Shown here: piece by piece, positions 11,781-22,808 of the stretch
Position numbering within the stretch: the first letter of the stretch is position 1
How the letters are laid out: each line of letters starts with the position of its first letter
Assembly (NCBI GenBank): GCA_003415625.1
Contig: PYIU01000005.1
Span: 1,617,001-1,681,000, forward strand
Direction of reading: 5' to 3'
DNA from: Aquanectria penicillioides
Taxonomy: Eukaryota; Ascomycota; Sordariomycetes; Hypocreales; Nectriaceae
DNA length: 64,000 nucleotides
Program-made: the position numbers and the translations under genes
Notes under the pieces: generated by a model
The model's input: only the letters and a program-made list of their open reading frames with translations
Database searches by the model: none
Told to the model about the DNA's origin: nothing

Positions 11781-12620
11781 CTACAACACCATGAGGCTGA
11801 CTGCTAGAGCAAACAACAACACACTTGGAGAGGACAGTCTGGGTGCCCCGGCGACAATAGCAGTCTCAGAAGAAGAGGGGCTTCCAGTTCCGCTTGGTGT
11901 AGAGACTGGAGTGGTCGTGGAGCCACTGCCGCTACCGCTGCCGCTACCACTGCCACTGCCACTGCCACTACCGGAGCCGCTGCCGCTTCCACCATTGTTG
12001 CCTCCAGAACTCTCGCCAGGCACAAGGTTGGAGTTGCTCACGGACTGAGACGAGGTCTTGTAGTTCTTGAGAGATCGAGAAGCATTCGCAGAAGTGCTAC
12101 CCCAATGTCAGTAAGTTGTTTCTAAGAGGCATGCTCCCACTCGACGTAGGCAATCTCCGGACTCACTTCTCATTGATAACCATTGACATTCCGCCCTGAC
12201 AGTGCTTGCCTTGGCCGCAGTACAGCCAGACGGGCTTCGTGTCTTTGATGGTGATGGTGTAGGTGGGGATCATGCCCTCGTTCGCGCTCGCCGCGACGGG
12301 CATGTATCCCGAATAGAAGCCGGTGGCACTCGAGTTGATGTTGGAGATGGGGATGCAAGGGTTGTCAAAGTTGGACTGCGTGACGGTGTGGTTGCCCACC
12401 CAGAACTGGAACTGGACCATCGATCCCACTTCTGCCTTGATGCTCTCGGGCCAGAACTTGAGGCCGGTCTGGTTGGTCGCAGATCTTCCGACGGAGACGA
12501 CTTGGACGTTGACGGCTGCCGAGTTTGTTAGTCGATGTTAAGGTGTCCCGCTGTGGAGTGTGTTCCAACATACCTGAGAAATGCCTGCCAAAGCAGAAAT
12601 GATAAAGAACGGAAATGCAT
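11781..12620 (-). CDS. Secreted cupredoxin-domain, Ser-rich GPI-anchored protein; first exon damaged
   Basis: Exons on the minus strand are 12574-12620 (signal peptide), 12167-12515 and 11781-12096. The middle exon encodes a plastocyanin-like domain (VNVQVVSVG, FWVGNHTVTQSNF, WLYCGQGKHCQGGMSM) with His, Cys, His and Met in the order of type 1 copper ligands. The last exon holds a Gly-Ser repeat of about 26 residues, a Ser/Thr-rich stalk and a hydrophobic C terminus (VLLFALAVSLMVL) typical of a GPI signal. This matches fungal extracellular serine-rich proteins at the cell surface. Exon 1 is two bases short of joining in frame: the read MHFRSLSFLLWQAF becomes a normal signal peptide (SLSFLALAGISQA) if a G is restored in CTGCT and another at the donor. 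Total exon length modulo 3 agrees with two missing bases. Confidence 0.82.
11928..11990 (-). repeat. In-frame Gly-Ser codon repeat within the cupredoxin gene
   Basis: Alternating GGC/GGT and AGC/AGT codons encode a Gly-Ser repeat linking the copper-binding domain to the C-terminal anchor. Such tracts can vary in length between strains. Confidence 0.8.
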
Positions 12621-14975
12621 GGTGTTGGTGTTGAAGGTTGTTTTTTTCTTCCTTAAATTGGGTATCTGAAGGGGAGAAGGAGAGTAATCGGTCCAAGATC
12701 TTGCCACCAGTGACAAGATATGAGTAACCTTTTGTTGTTGTTGTTGTTGAAATGCGACTCGCGCTCTAAAGGACTAGCCTTGTACGAAGTGAAAGTGATG
12801 AGAAGAAAAGAAAAAGAAATTAGTTAAGAGAGAAGGACGGGGGCGACAACAAGGAAACGGATGTTGCAAGTATCTGATGTTTAGAATAACTCAAGAAGAC
12901 CAGAAGGGAAAATGGCAAACCACAGGAAACGCCATGAATTTAAACCAGCGCATGATCGCCAGCGGCCTCGAGGGAGGGTCGTTTTGCCGAGACCCGAGCG
13001 GCAAGCTACGAAGCACATCTGAAGCATCAAGGGAGGGACAGCGATGGATGGAAGATGGCGTTGCCGTCTCGGCCGCCTTGGGGGGGGGAGCAGCCAAAAC
13101 GGTCGCAGCAGCCGTAAGCGACGGCCCGTTGGTGGGCGGTCAGATTTCGGTCTGCGACAGAGAGGCTTGGGAGGAGAGGAGGGCCAAGTGAGGTTGTGAA
13201 ACCGTTGTTGAAAGATCGCCATAGTCGGCTTCGGGGGAGGTTTGGGGACGGAGGCGATGCGACTTGACGTGGTTGACTGTTTTGTCTTGGAGCTGTTAGA
13301 AACTAGTGCTCAACTCGAGTCGGTCTCCAGCAACACCATCATTATGGTTGACGGCTAATGGCTCGTAATCCTGGATCAAGGAGCTTAAAGGGGACGAATA
13401 TGGCAAGCTCGCGCTCTCTTTGCTAATTGCAATTGCAATCCGTCATCAAACCTCATCAAGCCTCATCAAGACTCATCCCGGTTTCCCATTCCCTATAATT
13501 AGTCCAGCTCGGGAACTGTCTTAGCCGCCGCCAACCACGCAAAGTGCAAAGTCATCATAACTTTAGGGGCGGCCGGGAGTCACCAATGCCGAACAGAAAA
13601 GAGCTTAAGAGGAAATGCACAGCAACCTTGTCCCCCGAGAATTCATCCGGGCCTTTTCCTTCCCATCTGGCCGGGGGGAGACGCCCTGTCGCTTCTCGGA
13701 TGTGCCTCAGTCCGAGGCTCCTACACATGCGAGACGTATCCGGTTTCGCACCGATCCGGGTGCCCCCCGTTCATTGGGGCCGGTCCGCGCTACGGGTCTG
13801 GGGTTGCAACCTTTGGAGACCCTTGGGGCCTTGGATACAACCAGGTTGGCAGGTTGGGGGCGCGTGGATTAGCTTTTTTTTTTTTAAGATTGACGGTTAC
13901 CCGGATCTCGATCAATATCTGATTTGAATTCTCTTGCATGGGTGACGGCTCCGAGCGCCGCGAAGTTACACCGCGCCTTCGTCCGGCGTGGCCCGTCTCG
14001 AGCTAGGGGACCATTGGAAACACCACTATGCAACCTCCCCCCTCAAGGGGGCTTCGGTTTCGTCTCCAACAACCACTTCATCATCTGCCGTGCCGCAGCT
14101 GACCCAAAAAGCTTGGTTGGCCAGCTGTCGCCCCAACTCACCCATGCGCCCGTCGCATGGCAAATGTCAGCTCTTGATTTCCGCACCGAATCGGTTTCAA
14201 TGGGATCCTCCATCTCGAAGCATCGTTACAAACAGAAACATGAAGGGATTATACGGACGAACTTGATGCTGTCGGCGAGGGCGTCCATCAAAGCGGCCAT
14301 CAAAGGTGACCCAAAGAACATGATTCTCGTATTTACGCGTACACATGAAAGCCGCGTAATCTCCTTTCCACTCGGACCGTACGTAGACTCTTCATGTTTG
14401 TTTCGTGACTTCATTGAATAGCTCATGTTCGGCGATCAACCTCCATGTTGCCCGCAGTCGACCCAGCTGCACAATACACCAGGCCAGGATCCTCCAACCA
14501 TATTGGTCTTGGGCCAAACTCGGTTTCAACGCATTGGCAAAAGTTTTGTGGGCGTAAGAGGTCATCATGTCTGACCAGCCATGCCTTGACTTTCGAATCA
14601 TCAACCAGCACTGTGAATGGGAATGCGATGCGTATGCGAAACTCGACATGACGAATTTGCATCATGGCCTTTCTCCATCAACCAAACACACAACCCCTAC
14701 AGAGCGATAGACGTAACCACATTACTAATCATAGCAGAGTGTCATCTCAAGGCAAGACACTTTCCCCACTCGGCTCTAAGAATGTCCTCAATCTACTCTG
14801 TTCGAATTCCGAATCGTCAGTCAGTGAGTCTATGACAGCGTTTTCAGTCGAAAAATGCCAGCTCATTGCCTCCTTGGGAACCGATCATTGCGTGCCCATA
14901 CCAAATTAGTCATGTCGCTATTGTACTTGGTCCGCTCCAAAGCTCTACAGAGTCTTGGGTCGCTATGTCTCGTGC
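12621..14975. other. Intergenic region of 2.35 kb
   Basis: No gene is seen. It has a TTG microsatellite at 12733-12748, a pyrimidine/purine-mixed segment, runs of G near 13081-13088 and degenerate 10-base CCTCATCAAG copies at 13441-13480. Longer open frames at 12877-13222 and 13924-14421 have no known motif or coding bias. It lies between the divergent upstream side of the cupredoxin gene and the 3' end of CENP-X. Confidence 0.4.
13441..13480 (+). repeat. Degenerate tandem repeat of CCTCATCAAG
   Basis: Two exact copies (13451-13470) are flanked by two diverged copies (CGTCATCAAA and ACTCATCCCG). It is a short minisatellite in non-coding DNA. Confidence 0.75.
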
Positions 14976-15429
14976 TCAGAGGTCCAGAAGCAATTGAGGT
15001 GAGACCTTCTCAAGATCCTCAACCTGAGAGTGTCGGGTCAGTCTCCGTACGTACGTCTACTCCGCTCTTAGAGCTGCTCACCTCCAAGAATCCAGTCTCT
15101 TTCTCCACTGCTGCCCGTGCAATAGCCTCTCTCACAAAGACATCAAAGTACTTGCCCGCAGCTGCATTCGCATCCCTCGATATTCGTGTCGCATCCTTTG
15201 CGAAAAACTCGTGGAGCAGGCGCGTCAACAGGTCTTGTGGGATCGTCTTCTCTGACTCCGGCTCCTCGTCCTCCACAACTTGTACTTCTCGTGATGCCGT
15301 GCCTTCTCGCTGGTCTTGGTCGTCTGACGAGTCGAAGGGGTTGCTGGAATCGGGTTCGGTGGATTTAGATGGCTTCTTACTTGTCCGAGCCGGCCGACCG
15401 CCGCCAGTATTGGTTTTCTTGGGAGGCAT
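14976..15429 (-). CDS. MHF2: Centromere protein X / MHF2 histone-fold protein
   Basis: This is a small histone-fold protein that pairs with CENP-S/MHF1; the complex acts at kinetochores and with the FANCM/Mph1 helicase at stalled forks. Exons 15082-15429 and 14976-15023 splice in frame (GAG, donor GTGAGC; acceptor CTCTCAG) to give 131 residues. A basic, Ser-rich N terminus (MPPKKTNTGGGRPAR) precedes the fold: IPQDLLTRLLHEFF, RISRDANAAAGKYFDVFVREAI, then across the intron FLEVEDLEKVSPQLLLDL at the very C terminus, the usual CENP-X ending. The start is set at MPPKK; an in-frame ATG at 15558 would add a poorly coding extension. Confidence 0.88.
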
Positions 15430-16003
15430 GAGAAAGGAGGAAGTAAGGAATGTATCAGGTAGGAAACGACGGAGGTGAATATCAATTGTCAATTTAACGC
15501 GTCGTGAATTGTCGAGAGGTCGCGACGGATTGGAGGGGCACATCGCAGGCTTAGTCATCCGTCGCCTAACAGCTACGCCACGACCACAATCATGAAATGT
15601 ACGGTAGTCGAGACTTGTGTGAAAAAGTACATCAAGGAATCAACGTCGTGAGGCTTTGATCGTTTACACAGATGGGAACAATTCACAGTACGGGTCAGCA
15701 AAGCGCTTCTGATACAGTCAAGGGAAATTGCATAGGTGTATAAATTACAGCGACCTAGAAAGGAAGGCAAAGCAAGATGATAAAAAGACGCCAAGCCTAT
15801 GCCAGTCTAACCCGCGAAGAGCTATCGTTGCAGAGAACCACGCATGGGTATCCGAAACAACTTCCCTCTTCCTGCACTTCGATCTCGCCCTTTTTTCTCA
15901 ATCGACGAACAGGATCTCTCCCCCGTAGATTGAATTCGCCCCTATCACCATTCTCTCCCGCGGAGATTCTATACAGTTGTCGAGGTTAACGGTATTAAAC
16001 CGC
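15430..16003. other. Intergenic between CENP-X and the ADP/ATP carrier
   Basis: No gene is seen. It contains the upstream region of CENP-X (15430-15600) and the probable 3' UTR of the carrier gene near 15900-16003. Confidence 0.4.
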
Positions 16004-17486
16004 TTATTTGAAGGCCTTGCCGAAGAGGAGGACCTGGAGCTGGTCGTAGATGGACAGGACACCAGCACCGGCAACACCACGGAGAATGTTGGCACCGGCA
16101 CCCTTGAAGAGAGACTTAACACCCTCCTTGGCGACGATCTGCTGAGCGGCATCCATGGTATTCTTGTACTTGACGGCCTGACCAGAGGTCATCATCATGC
16201 GTCGTCGGATGGTGTCAAGAGGGTAAGAGGCAATGCCGGCACCGGTGGTGACGAGCCATCCAAGAGCGAAAGAGGCAAGGAAGTTGTTGGCAAGGGATCC
16301 GACGAGGACAACGGGCTTGATAGAGTCGTACATTCCGAAGTAGAGACCACGGTAAACGACGATACCAGCAACGGAGGGCATGAAACCACGGTAGAGACCG
16401 GCAATACCGTCAGAGGCGAGGGTCTTGCGATAGACATCGACGAGACCGTTGAACTGACGGTCACCGCCACCCTTAGCGTTCTTGGCATCGTTGGCAAGAC
16501 GGGTACGGGCGTAGTCCAGGGAGTAGACGAAGAGCAGGGAAGTGGCACCAGCAGCACCACCGGAAGCCAGGTTACCAGCCATCCACAGGGCGTAGCCATC
16601 ACGGTCCTTCTTGTAACCGAACATCTTCTTGAACTTGTCACGGAAAGCGAAGTTCAGAGCCTGGGTAGGGAAGTATCGGATGACGTTGGCAGTGTTGCCT
16701 CGCCAGAGAGACATGACACCCTCGTCAGCGATGGTGCGCTTGAAGCAGTCACCAATGCCGGCATACTTGCGGTCAAGACGACCCTGCTTGATCATCTCAT
16801 CCTGTTGTCTGGGTTAGCAATGGTTGTGGTTGGAAAATTTCTGAAACTAGCTCGAGATAATATCGCACGTGACAGCTGCAGCGGAGATGGTACATCTGGC
16901 AGCAGCTGACAATGCCACGAGACCATCCCGAGGCGAGCTTTCAGATGAGGCTGTTTTACTGACCTGGTTCTGGATAAGGAGCTTGACACGCTCAATGGGG
17001 GCGGCAGCGGTCTTCGAGACGGCGGCGGAAACACCACCCACTACGGGACATGTTAGCATCGGTTCGAAGTCGGTGAGGTCATCAAGGGCGAGGGCGAGGC
17101 AAAGCCACCTCGTCTTGTCTTTTGATGTGAGATAGATGATGAGACATACTCAAGAAGTCGGCCAAAAAGGGCTGTGAGAGAAGACACGTTAGCCGTTGAC
17201 CCGAGCAAAATTTATCACCCGCTGCATCGAGGTGCTCAACCGACTGGCGGCGGCGCGACGACGGCCATCCAGGGAGTGTGCGTCCTCGATAGGTGCGGAG
17301 AACACCTCGTCGATGTCGATCAAGACCAATTGAGGTGTGCAATCGACTGTAGAACGCTCACATCCATGGGGAAGCAGCTATCGCGGACGCGGCATTTGAC
17401 GGCGTAGCGGATGGCGGATGCGAAAACGGAGGCAGGATGGATTGAAGACTTACCGGCATGCCCAGAACCTTCTGTTGCTCAGCCAT
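16004..17486 (-). CDS. AAC: Mitochondrial ADP/ATP carrier
   Basis: This inner-membrane antiporter exchanges cytosolic ADP for matrix ATP. Exons on the minus strand are 17454-17486, 17150-17171, 16964-17040 and 16004-16801, giving 309 residues, the usual fungal length. The three mitochondrial-carrier repeats are seen with signatures [14 protein letters not shown] and PLDTIRRR; the last is part of the RRRMMM hexapeptide diagnostic of ADP/ATP carriers. The start [17 protein letters not shown] fits fungal orthologues. Exon 2 is only 22 bases and three introns lie in the first 60 codons, a pattern typical of strongly expressed fungal genes. No defects are seen. Confidence 0.97.
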
Positions 17487-20400
17487 GGTGACGACGACTT
17501 TCCCTTGACGAAGAAAGAATTGAGGGGAGATGGAGAGATGGAAGAGAAAGAAAGAAAAGGGTGGGAAGTCGAGCGAAATAAATTCTGCACCGACGGGCGT
17601 GGGAGGTGTTTGGGGGGAGAGGGAAAAAAATTGCGGCGGATCTGGAGGAGAGGCGCTTTTGAGCGAATCTTTCCGGCTCGCGCTAAAGGGAGCTGGGGCC
17701 CCCAGCCTCTCTCCAGTCTTTCCACGGCAACAGCGCTGCGGCGGCCTGAGGCCATAGACTCACAGGGGTGCGCCTCAGCCTGTGGCAGCCCGTGGAAGCC
17801 TCTGAAGGGCCCGTCAGACGCCCGAGAACCCATCAGAGCGCGCAAAAGGGTGCATGTGTGGATCCTCCGGGGGTCCAACCATTGACCAAGCTTGGGGCCA
17901 GCCTGGCCAGCCTGGGAAACCTGGGCCAGCGCCGCCAGCCGGCTGCGAGATTGAGATGCCGGTTCACCCCGATTTTTTGTCGCTCGCCGAGACCTAGACC
18001 CGTCCGTCCCTGCCTGAGAATTGCAAACTGTACTGTGCTGTGCACAGAGCAAACAACGGCGGAACGGGGATCGTCAGCCACACACTGTGACGCGAGTCGC
18101 TCTAAAAGGGGTAAAAGATACCGATAAGCAGCTCTGAAATCCTTTTGTTTAGCCTCCATTCCCATTCATCAATGGCTCGGTCTCGTCCGTCGCTGTTAGA
18201 TGCAAGTAGACGCATCCAAACGGGACAAACTGGCAGCACAGTGCGCTATCTCACCCATCCATTCACCCATGTCTCCCATCTACCACCGTGTCCATGTCGC
18301 TGACACACCCCCGTCTGTCCTACCGGTACGGAGTAGGTACCTAACATATCTCCCCCAGCCAACCTGCCCCGGCCTCGGGTCTGCCCCCAAAGAATCCACT
18401 GTGGCCACTGCAGTCTCAGCGGTCACAGCGTCCTCCCTAGGCTCCATGCCCACCCACACCTACCACATGGGGGTCATCCCACAGTGCGTGCGTCATTAGA
18501 TCTTAGTCGCCCCCGTTGGGCCCCGGTAATAATTGACCTCTCGCCGTCCCTGTCTGGGTTCTCTTCTTTTTTTCTTGCCCCGGGACCTCAAACAAGCAAC
18601 GAACCTAGGCAAAGCAAGCAAAACCAAACAAAAGGCGGTCGTGCCTTTCTCAAGAGGCACCCCCGTGACCACCAGGCTTGTCGGCGCATCACCCTGATTT
18701 GGAGCCGAAAGAAAAATTTAGTTGCAACATCAATGGTTAAATTTATCCCCGGCACAAGCCCACCCAACTAAGCATGTGTTCCCGCCGAGCTGTCATGGAC
18801 ACTATGTACCTCTAGTGGGTACAATGGACGGGCACGCAAATTTTGATGCCCATCGCCAGCGTTCCGGTCCAGCGCTTCAAGGCCCTTCCATCTCCCGCGC
18901 CGTGGCCCCTGGGTTCCACCGGCGGCAAGGGAGGGGAGACAGGAGCCGAGCTAAAACGCTCTTCTCCGTCAGCCTTCAGGGGGGCTACTCGGGGATGGCT
19001 TCTCACGGCCGACGCGGCCTTCCCTGGTTGAGCACTCAAAAAACCTGGCTTTCGCGCTGTCCTTTGAACCGAAGTCGAATCCGCCACCACCGACGCCGCC
19101 TCACTTCGTGTTCCCTGAAATAAGCTATGTGCTACGTGCATACACCTTCGTAATCTACTCGTCCCCGTTGGCCTCGGTAAGACAGCAATGGCCCTATACC
19201 TGTACTGTATGACAATCGAGTTGCCGTACCGTATACATATCGGCAAAGGGTTTTTTTTTTGTGCTTGCGACTTGTCTTATCTCTACTTCGGGCCAACCGA
19301 ATCGATGGCGTCAATGGGTGACATACCTATTTGCCTTCCGACGACCTACTTTCCCCCTTGGCCTCTGAGCAAATATTTTACTTACCTCACCCAGCACTGT
19401 GCGACGGAAGATTTTTCTGTCGATATGTCGCATTTGAGGATCTGAATGGCTTTTTTGGGAACCCTGCAGAGGGAGGATTACTCCGATCCGACCAGACCCA
19501 ATTGACCTATGAATAACGGCCTCGTCGGAAATTCAGTGTCCACTTTCAAGTTTTCCATCTCCCAGGATATCAATTGAGGCGTCCTAACTGACACAGATTC
19601 ATTTGACACGTTAGGTCCCCAATTGGCCTCACCCTTGGTCTTGCGGTGAGGTGTTTGTCGTCCGTATAACCGACTACGTATAGACGCCGCAAGGTTGACC
19701 AGGCGGCTATCCTCTCCGGGCTAGAGCGGATTTCATGCATCCCGGGTATGTGTTTTCTCGGACCGGTGTCAGAGGAGATTTGACACCTTGTACGAGTATT
19801 AAATGGGTCAAGATATCCCAATTCATGGAAAGCCATGAACTTTGAGACACTCTGGCATCTCGTTGATGGATCTGGCTTACTCGTTGCTAGCACGGAACGG
19901 AAATCAGAGTCCGGTCGACCTGGCGTCCTTTCTGGCTCCTCTCGGTGACTTACCGAAAACTGCGGCCTGAGGCATCATTCTCGTCAATCTTCCACAAAGC
20001 CCGCGCAAATGGGTTTGTCACGTGATGTAGCCCCAGAATTCCTCACAGGCTTCGAGAACTATCACGGAAAATCCATGGCTACCAAATTCGGGACTATATG
20101 GCGGCTAGAGCCTAGTAACAAGAGAATAACATTCCTCCTAAACGGTCATTAACCGCACCCAGATGTCTGGCCCGTTTTTGTGGCTCTTTGGAAATCATGC
20201 TCAATCCCTGTGGCACATGTGTGACATAGTAGAGCGAGGCTCAACAGCGGTCATTGCTCAGTGTTGAAATCTCGATGACTATTTGCAGATCTCCCTCTTG
20301 GCAAGAAATTAGAGATCAAAGTTCTTGGGCAACCTGTATGCGACGATGCTAGTGACAAGTGTTTACGAGTGTTGGGTTATTGCAACCAGTCCACATTCGT

Positions 20401-20886
20401 CCGCCTCACTGCCCATGTAACTCACACAGTGTGCAATTCGAAATCAACAGAACTATACTAAATACTAATTCCTTCCAGGTAAGCTACCTAGTAGCTATAC
20501 GGCGCTCTAGGTTTGAGGGCCAAGACTTGACGTGACTTACCATTAGGGCTTTGACATTTGAGCTGAGACGATACTCTTGACCGCATAATTAGGGAGAGCC
20601 AATGGTCCAAAGCTGAAGAGGGGCATAACGGCCGCACTCAAATACATCTTTCCATCACATATCGATATCACGCATGGGGCACAAAGTTGTGGTCGTTTGA
20701 AGATCTTTCATTCCGTTGCCATGTAATGCTAAAGCAATTCCGGTCCCTATGCTATACCGAGCATGAAAAGCGTCCCAACCAGGCTTTTTTATTTGCCTTT
20801 CATCACCCTCCTTCCCTGTGGTCTGTCTATCGTCCAGACCACCCAGACGCAAAATCGTGAGACTCAAATCTTTTCGTTCATTGCAC
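17487..20886. other. Long intergenic region of 3.4 kb
   Basis: No gene is supported. The first 600 bases are the carrier promoter and leader. Beyond that are scattered short frames with no motif, one TAGGTACCTA palindrome (18334-18343) and a T run near 19250-19260. I found no tRNA, no terminal repeats and no coding remnant of a transposon. Confidence 0.4.
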
Positions 20887-21365
20887 TTAGTCAGAACCAC
20901 CGACGGCACGGGCTGCACACACTGTTAGCACCCAGGAAGGAATATTCGTCGCTCGCGGGGAGAGCACGGAAGAAGGCGAGCATACTGTAGATCTTCATCT
21001 TGCTGTGAGTTACGACCGGCTTGATGATGCCCTTCTCCTCGAGGTCGGCAAGGCACTTGCGGGCCAGCGAACCGTTCACCTTGAGACGATCGACGAGGGT
21101 GGCGACGGTAACGAGGCGGTAGGACTGGACATCCTTGTAGAGCTTCTCGGAGGTGGTCTTGTCGAGGATGACGGCGTGCTGAGCCTTGTCCTTGACCTTG
21201 CCCTTGGACCTTATTTTTCGATAAGTCTCGCTGTCGGCGACGACGGTGCGTCCGTACTTACCACTTCTTCTTTTGCTTCTTAGCTCCAGCAGCGGGCGCC
21301 TGTGATAAAATTGTCAATTATACGTTCATTGCGCGCCGTTGCGAGGGAATCCTGCCACATACCAT
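20887..21365 (-). CDS. RPS25: 40S ribosomal protein S25 (eS25)
   Basis: This is a small-subunit ribosomal protein near the decoding head, also needed for some IRES-driven initiation. The coding sequence is split into four exons: 21363-21365 (just the ATG), 21262-21299, 20986-21209 and 20887-20912, giving 96 residues. The reading runs MAPAAGAKKQKKKWSKGKV, LDKTTSEKLYKDVQSYRLVT, VNGSLARKCLADLEEKG, and ends KIYTRAVGGSD. The three introns obey GT-AG and the phases match. It is divergent from RPS5 with 307 bases between the start codons. Confidence 0.95.
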
Positions 21366-21672
21366 TTTGTTCTGATGTGCTGTCGTCGACGGAGTGTGGA
21401 AGACAGGAAATTGTGGTGATGCGATCCAAAGAACCTCCCACTTGAGTGAGCCCCCCAGCCGAAGTTCGCCCAGGGCAGCCGAGCCCTAAGAATCAGAGGG
21501 GGCGGGTACGTACCGAAATTTTCGTGGATTCTGATTCGCCGCGTGGGCCACCACCAAAATTTCAACCTCTCTAACCCGAGCCCACCTTCAACTTCACGAA
21601 AATCCCATCTCGACATCCGCAGTACTAACCGCAGTTCCGTCAGTCCCAGAACCCACGACTGCAACAGCAAAC
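21366..21672. promoter_or_regulatory. Bidirectional promoter of RPS25 and RPS5
   Basis: The 307-base gap separates two divergent ribosomal protein genes. It includes CGAAATTTTCG (about 21518-21528) and an A/C-rich leader towards RPS5. Shared control is inferred from arrangement; no specific factor site was identified. Confidence 0.55.
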
Positions 21673-22447
21673 ATGTCTGACGCCGGCGAGATCGAGGTCG
21701 AGAACTCCGCCCTCTATGAGGTGCTCCCCAAGGATGTTGTCAAGGAGGTTGGCAACGTCAAGCTCTTCAACAAGTGGGACTACGATGTCGAGGTCCGCGA
21801 CATCTCCCTGACGTACGTTGAATCTTGAAAATATCTTCAGTCGACGAGCCTCTTTGCTGACCAGAATCGCCTCGACAGTGACTACATTTCCCTGCGAAAC
21901 CCCGTCTACGTCACCCACACCGCTGGCCGATATGCCACCAAGCGATTCCGCAAGGCCAACTGCCCCATCATTGAGCGATTGACCAACTCGCTCATGATGC
22001 ACGGCCGCAACAACGGAAAGAAGCTCATGGCTGTCCGTATCGTTGCTCACGCTTTCGAGATCGTACGTTGAACCAGAATCTCTGCACAATTCGTGACTTT
22101 GCCGCAGACGCGCTGACGCTTAGGGCTAGATCCACCTCATGACCGACCAGAACCCCATCCAGATCGCTGTTGACGCCATTGTCAACTGCGGCCCCCGCGA
22201 AGACTCTACCCGAATTGGCTCCGCCGGTACCGTCCGACGACAAGCCGTCGATGTCTCTCCTCTCCGCCGAGTCAACCAGGCCATCGCTCTCCTGACCACT
22301 GGTGCCCGCGAGGCCTCTTTCCGCAACGTCAAGTCGATTGCCGAGTGCCTTGCTGAGGAGCTGATCAACGCCGCTAAGGGTTCCAGCAACTCTTACGCTA
22401 TCAAGAAGAAGGATGAGTTGGAGCGTGTGGCCAAGAGCAACCGATAA
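21673..22447 (+). CDS. RPS5: 40S ribosomal protein S5 (uS7)
   Basis: This is a small-subunit head protein that contacts the mRNA exit and E-site region. Exons 21673-21812, 21879-22062 and 22130-22447 give 213 residues. It shows [35 protein letters not shown], the uS7 signature around [28 protein letters not shown], and the invariant tail [14 protein letters not shown]. Introns have GTACGT donors and in-frame phases. It is intact and divergent from RPS25. Confidence 0.97.
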
Positions 22448-22808
22448 AAGGTGCAACGGTGGATTCATGACTGGAAGGGTTGCGGCTTTGGCGTGGTTCC
22501 GGAATTCTTCAGAATTGCATTTTGCGTTCATCGGGTCTGGGAACGCGGCTATGGATTGTCTTAGGTGGCTCTAGAGTCTCAATAAAAAAAGTCAGGCTCC
22601 CTGAGAGTTCAATTCATTAATGTCTTTCAACTTGCTGCTCGCGTGATTGTCCCACACAAGCTCATCATCGCCCCTCAGGAATGTCACGCATCAGCTTGTG
22701 TAAATTGGTACATTTGCCAATTGTATGGCATTCCGTACGTATTTGCTTGCTCGTCTTGTCTATTCGTAAAACTCGTACCACCGTAACTCATGGCCAAAAT
22801 CTAGGAGT
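22448..22808. other. Convergent 3' regions, no gene seen
   Basis: An AATAAAAAAAG signal at about 22579-22589 is a likely polyadenylation element for RPS5. The remainder leads to the 3' end of the minus-strand acetyltransferase gene. Confidence 0.45.

Noticed and set aside
12877..13222. Open frames upstream of the cupredoxin gene
   Set aside because: No motif, no intron support, poor codon character.
13924..14421. 165-residue open frame
   Set aside because: Mixed composition with no domain; typical chance frame in GC-rich intergenic DNA.
15977..16909. 310-residue plus-strand frame over the ADP/ATP carrier
   Set aside because: Antisense shadow of the carrier; its Gly/Asp/Glu/Thr-rich text mirrors the real codons.
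17487..20886. Possible transposon remnant or RIP-affected region
   Set aside because: No terminal repeats, no transposase text and no strong TA enrichment seen by eye.
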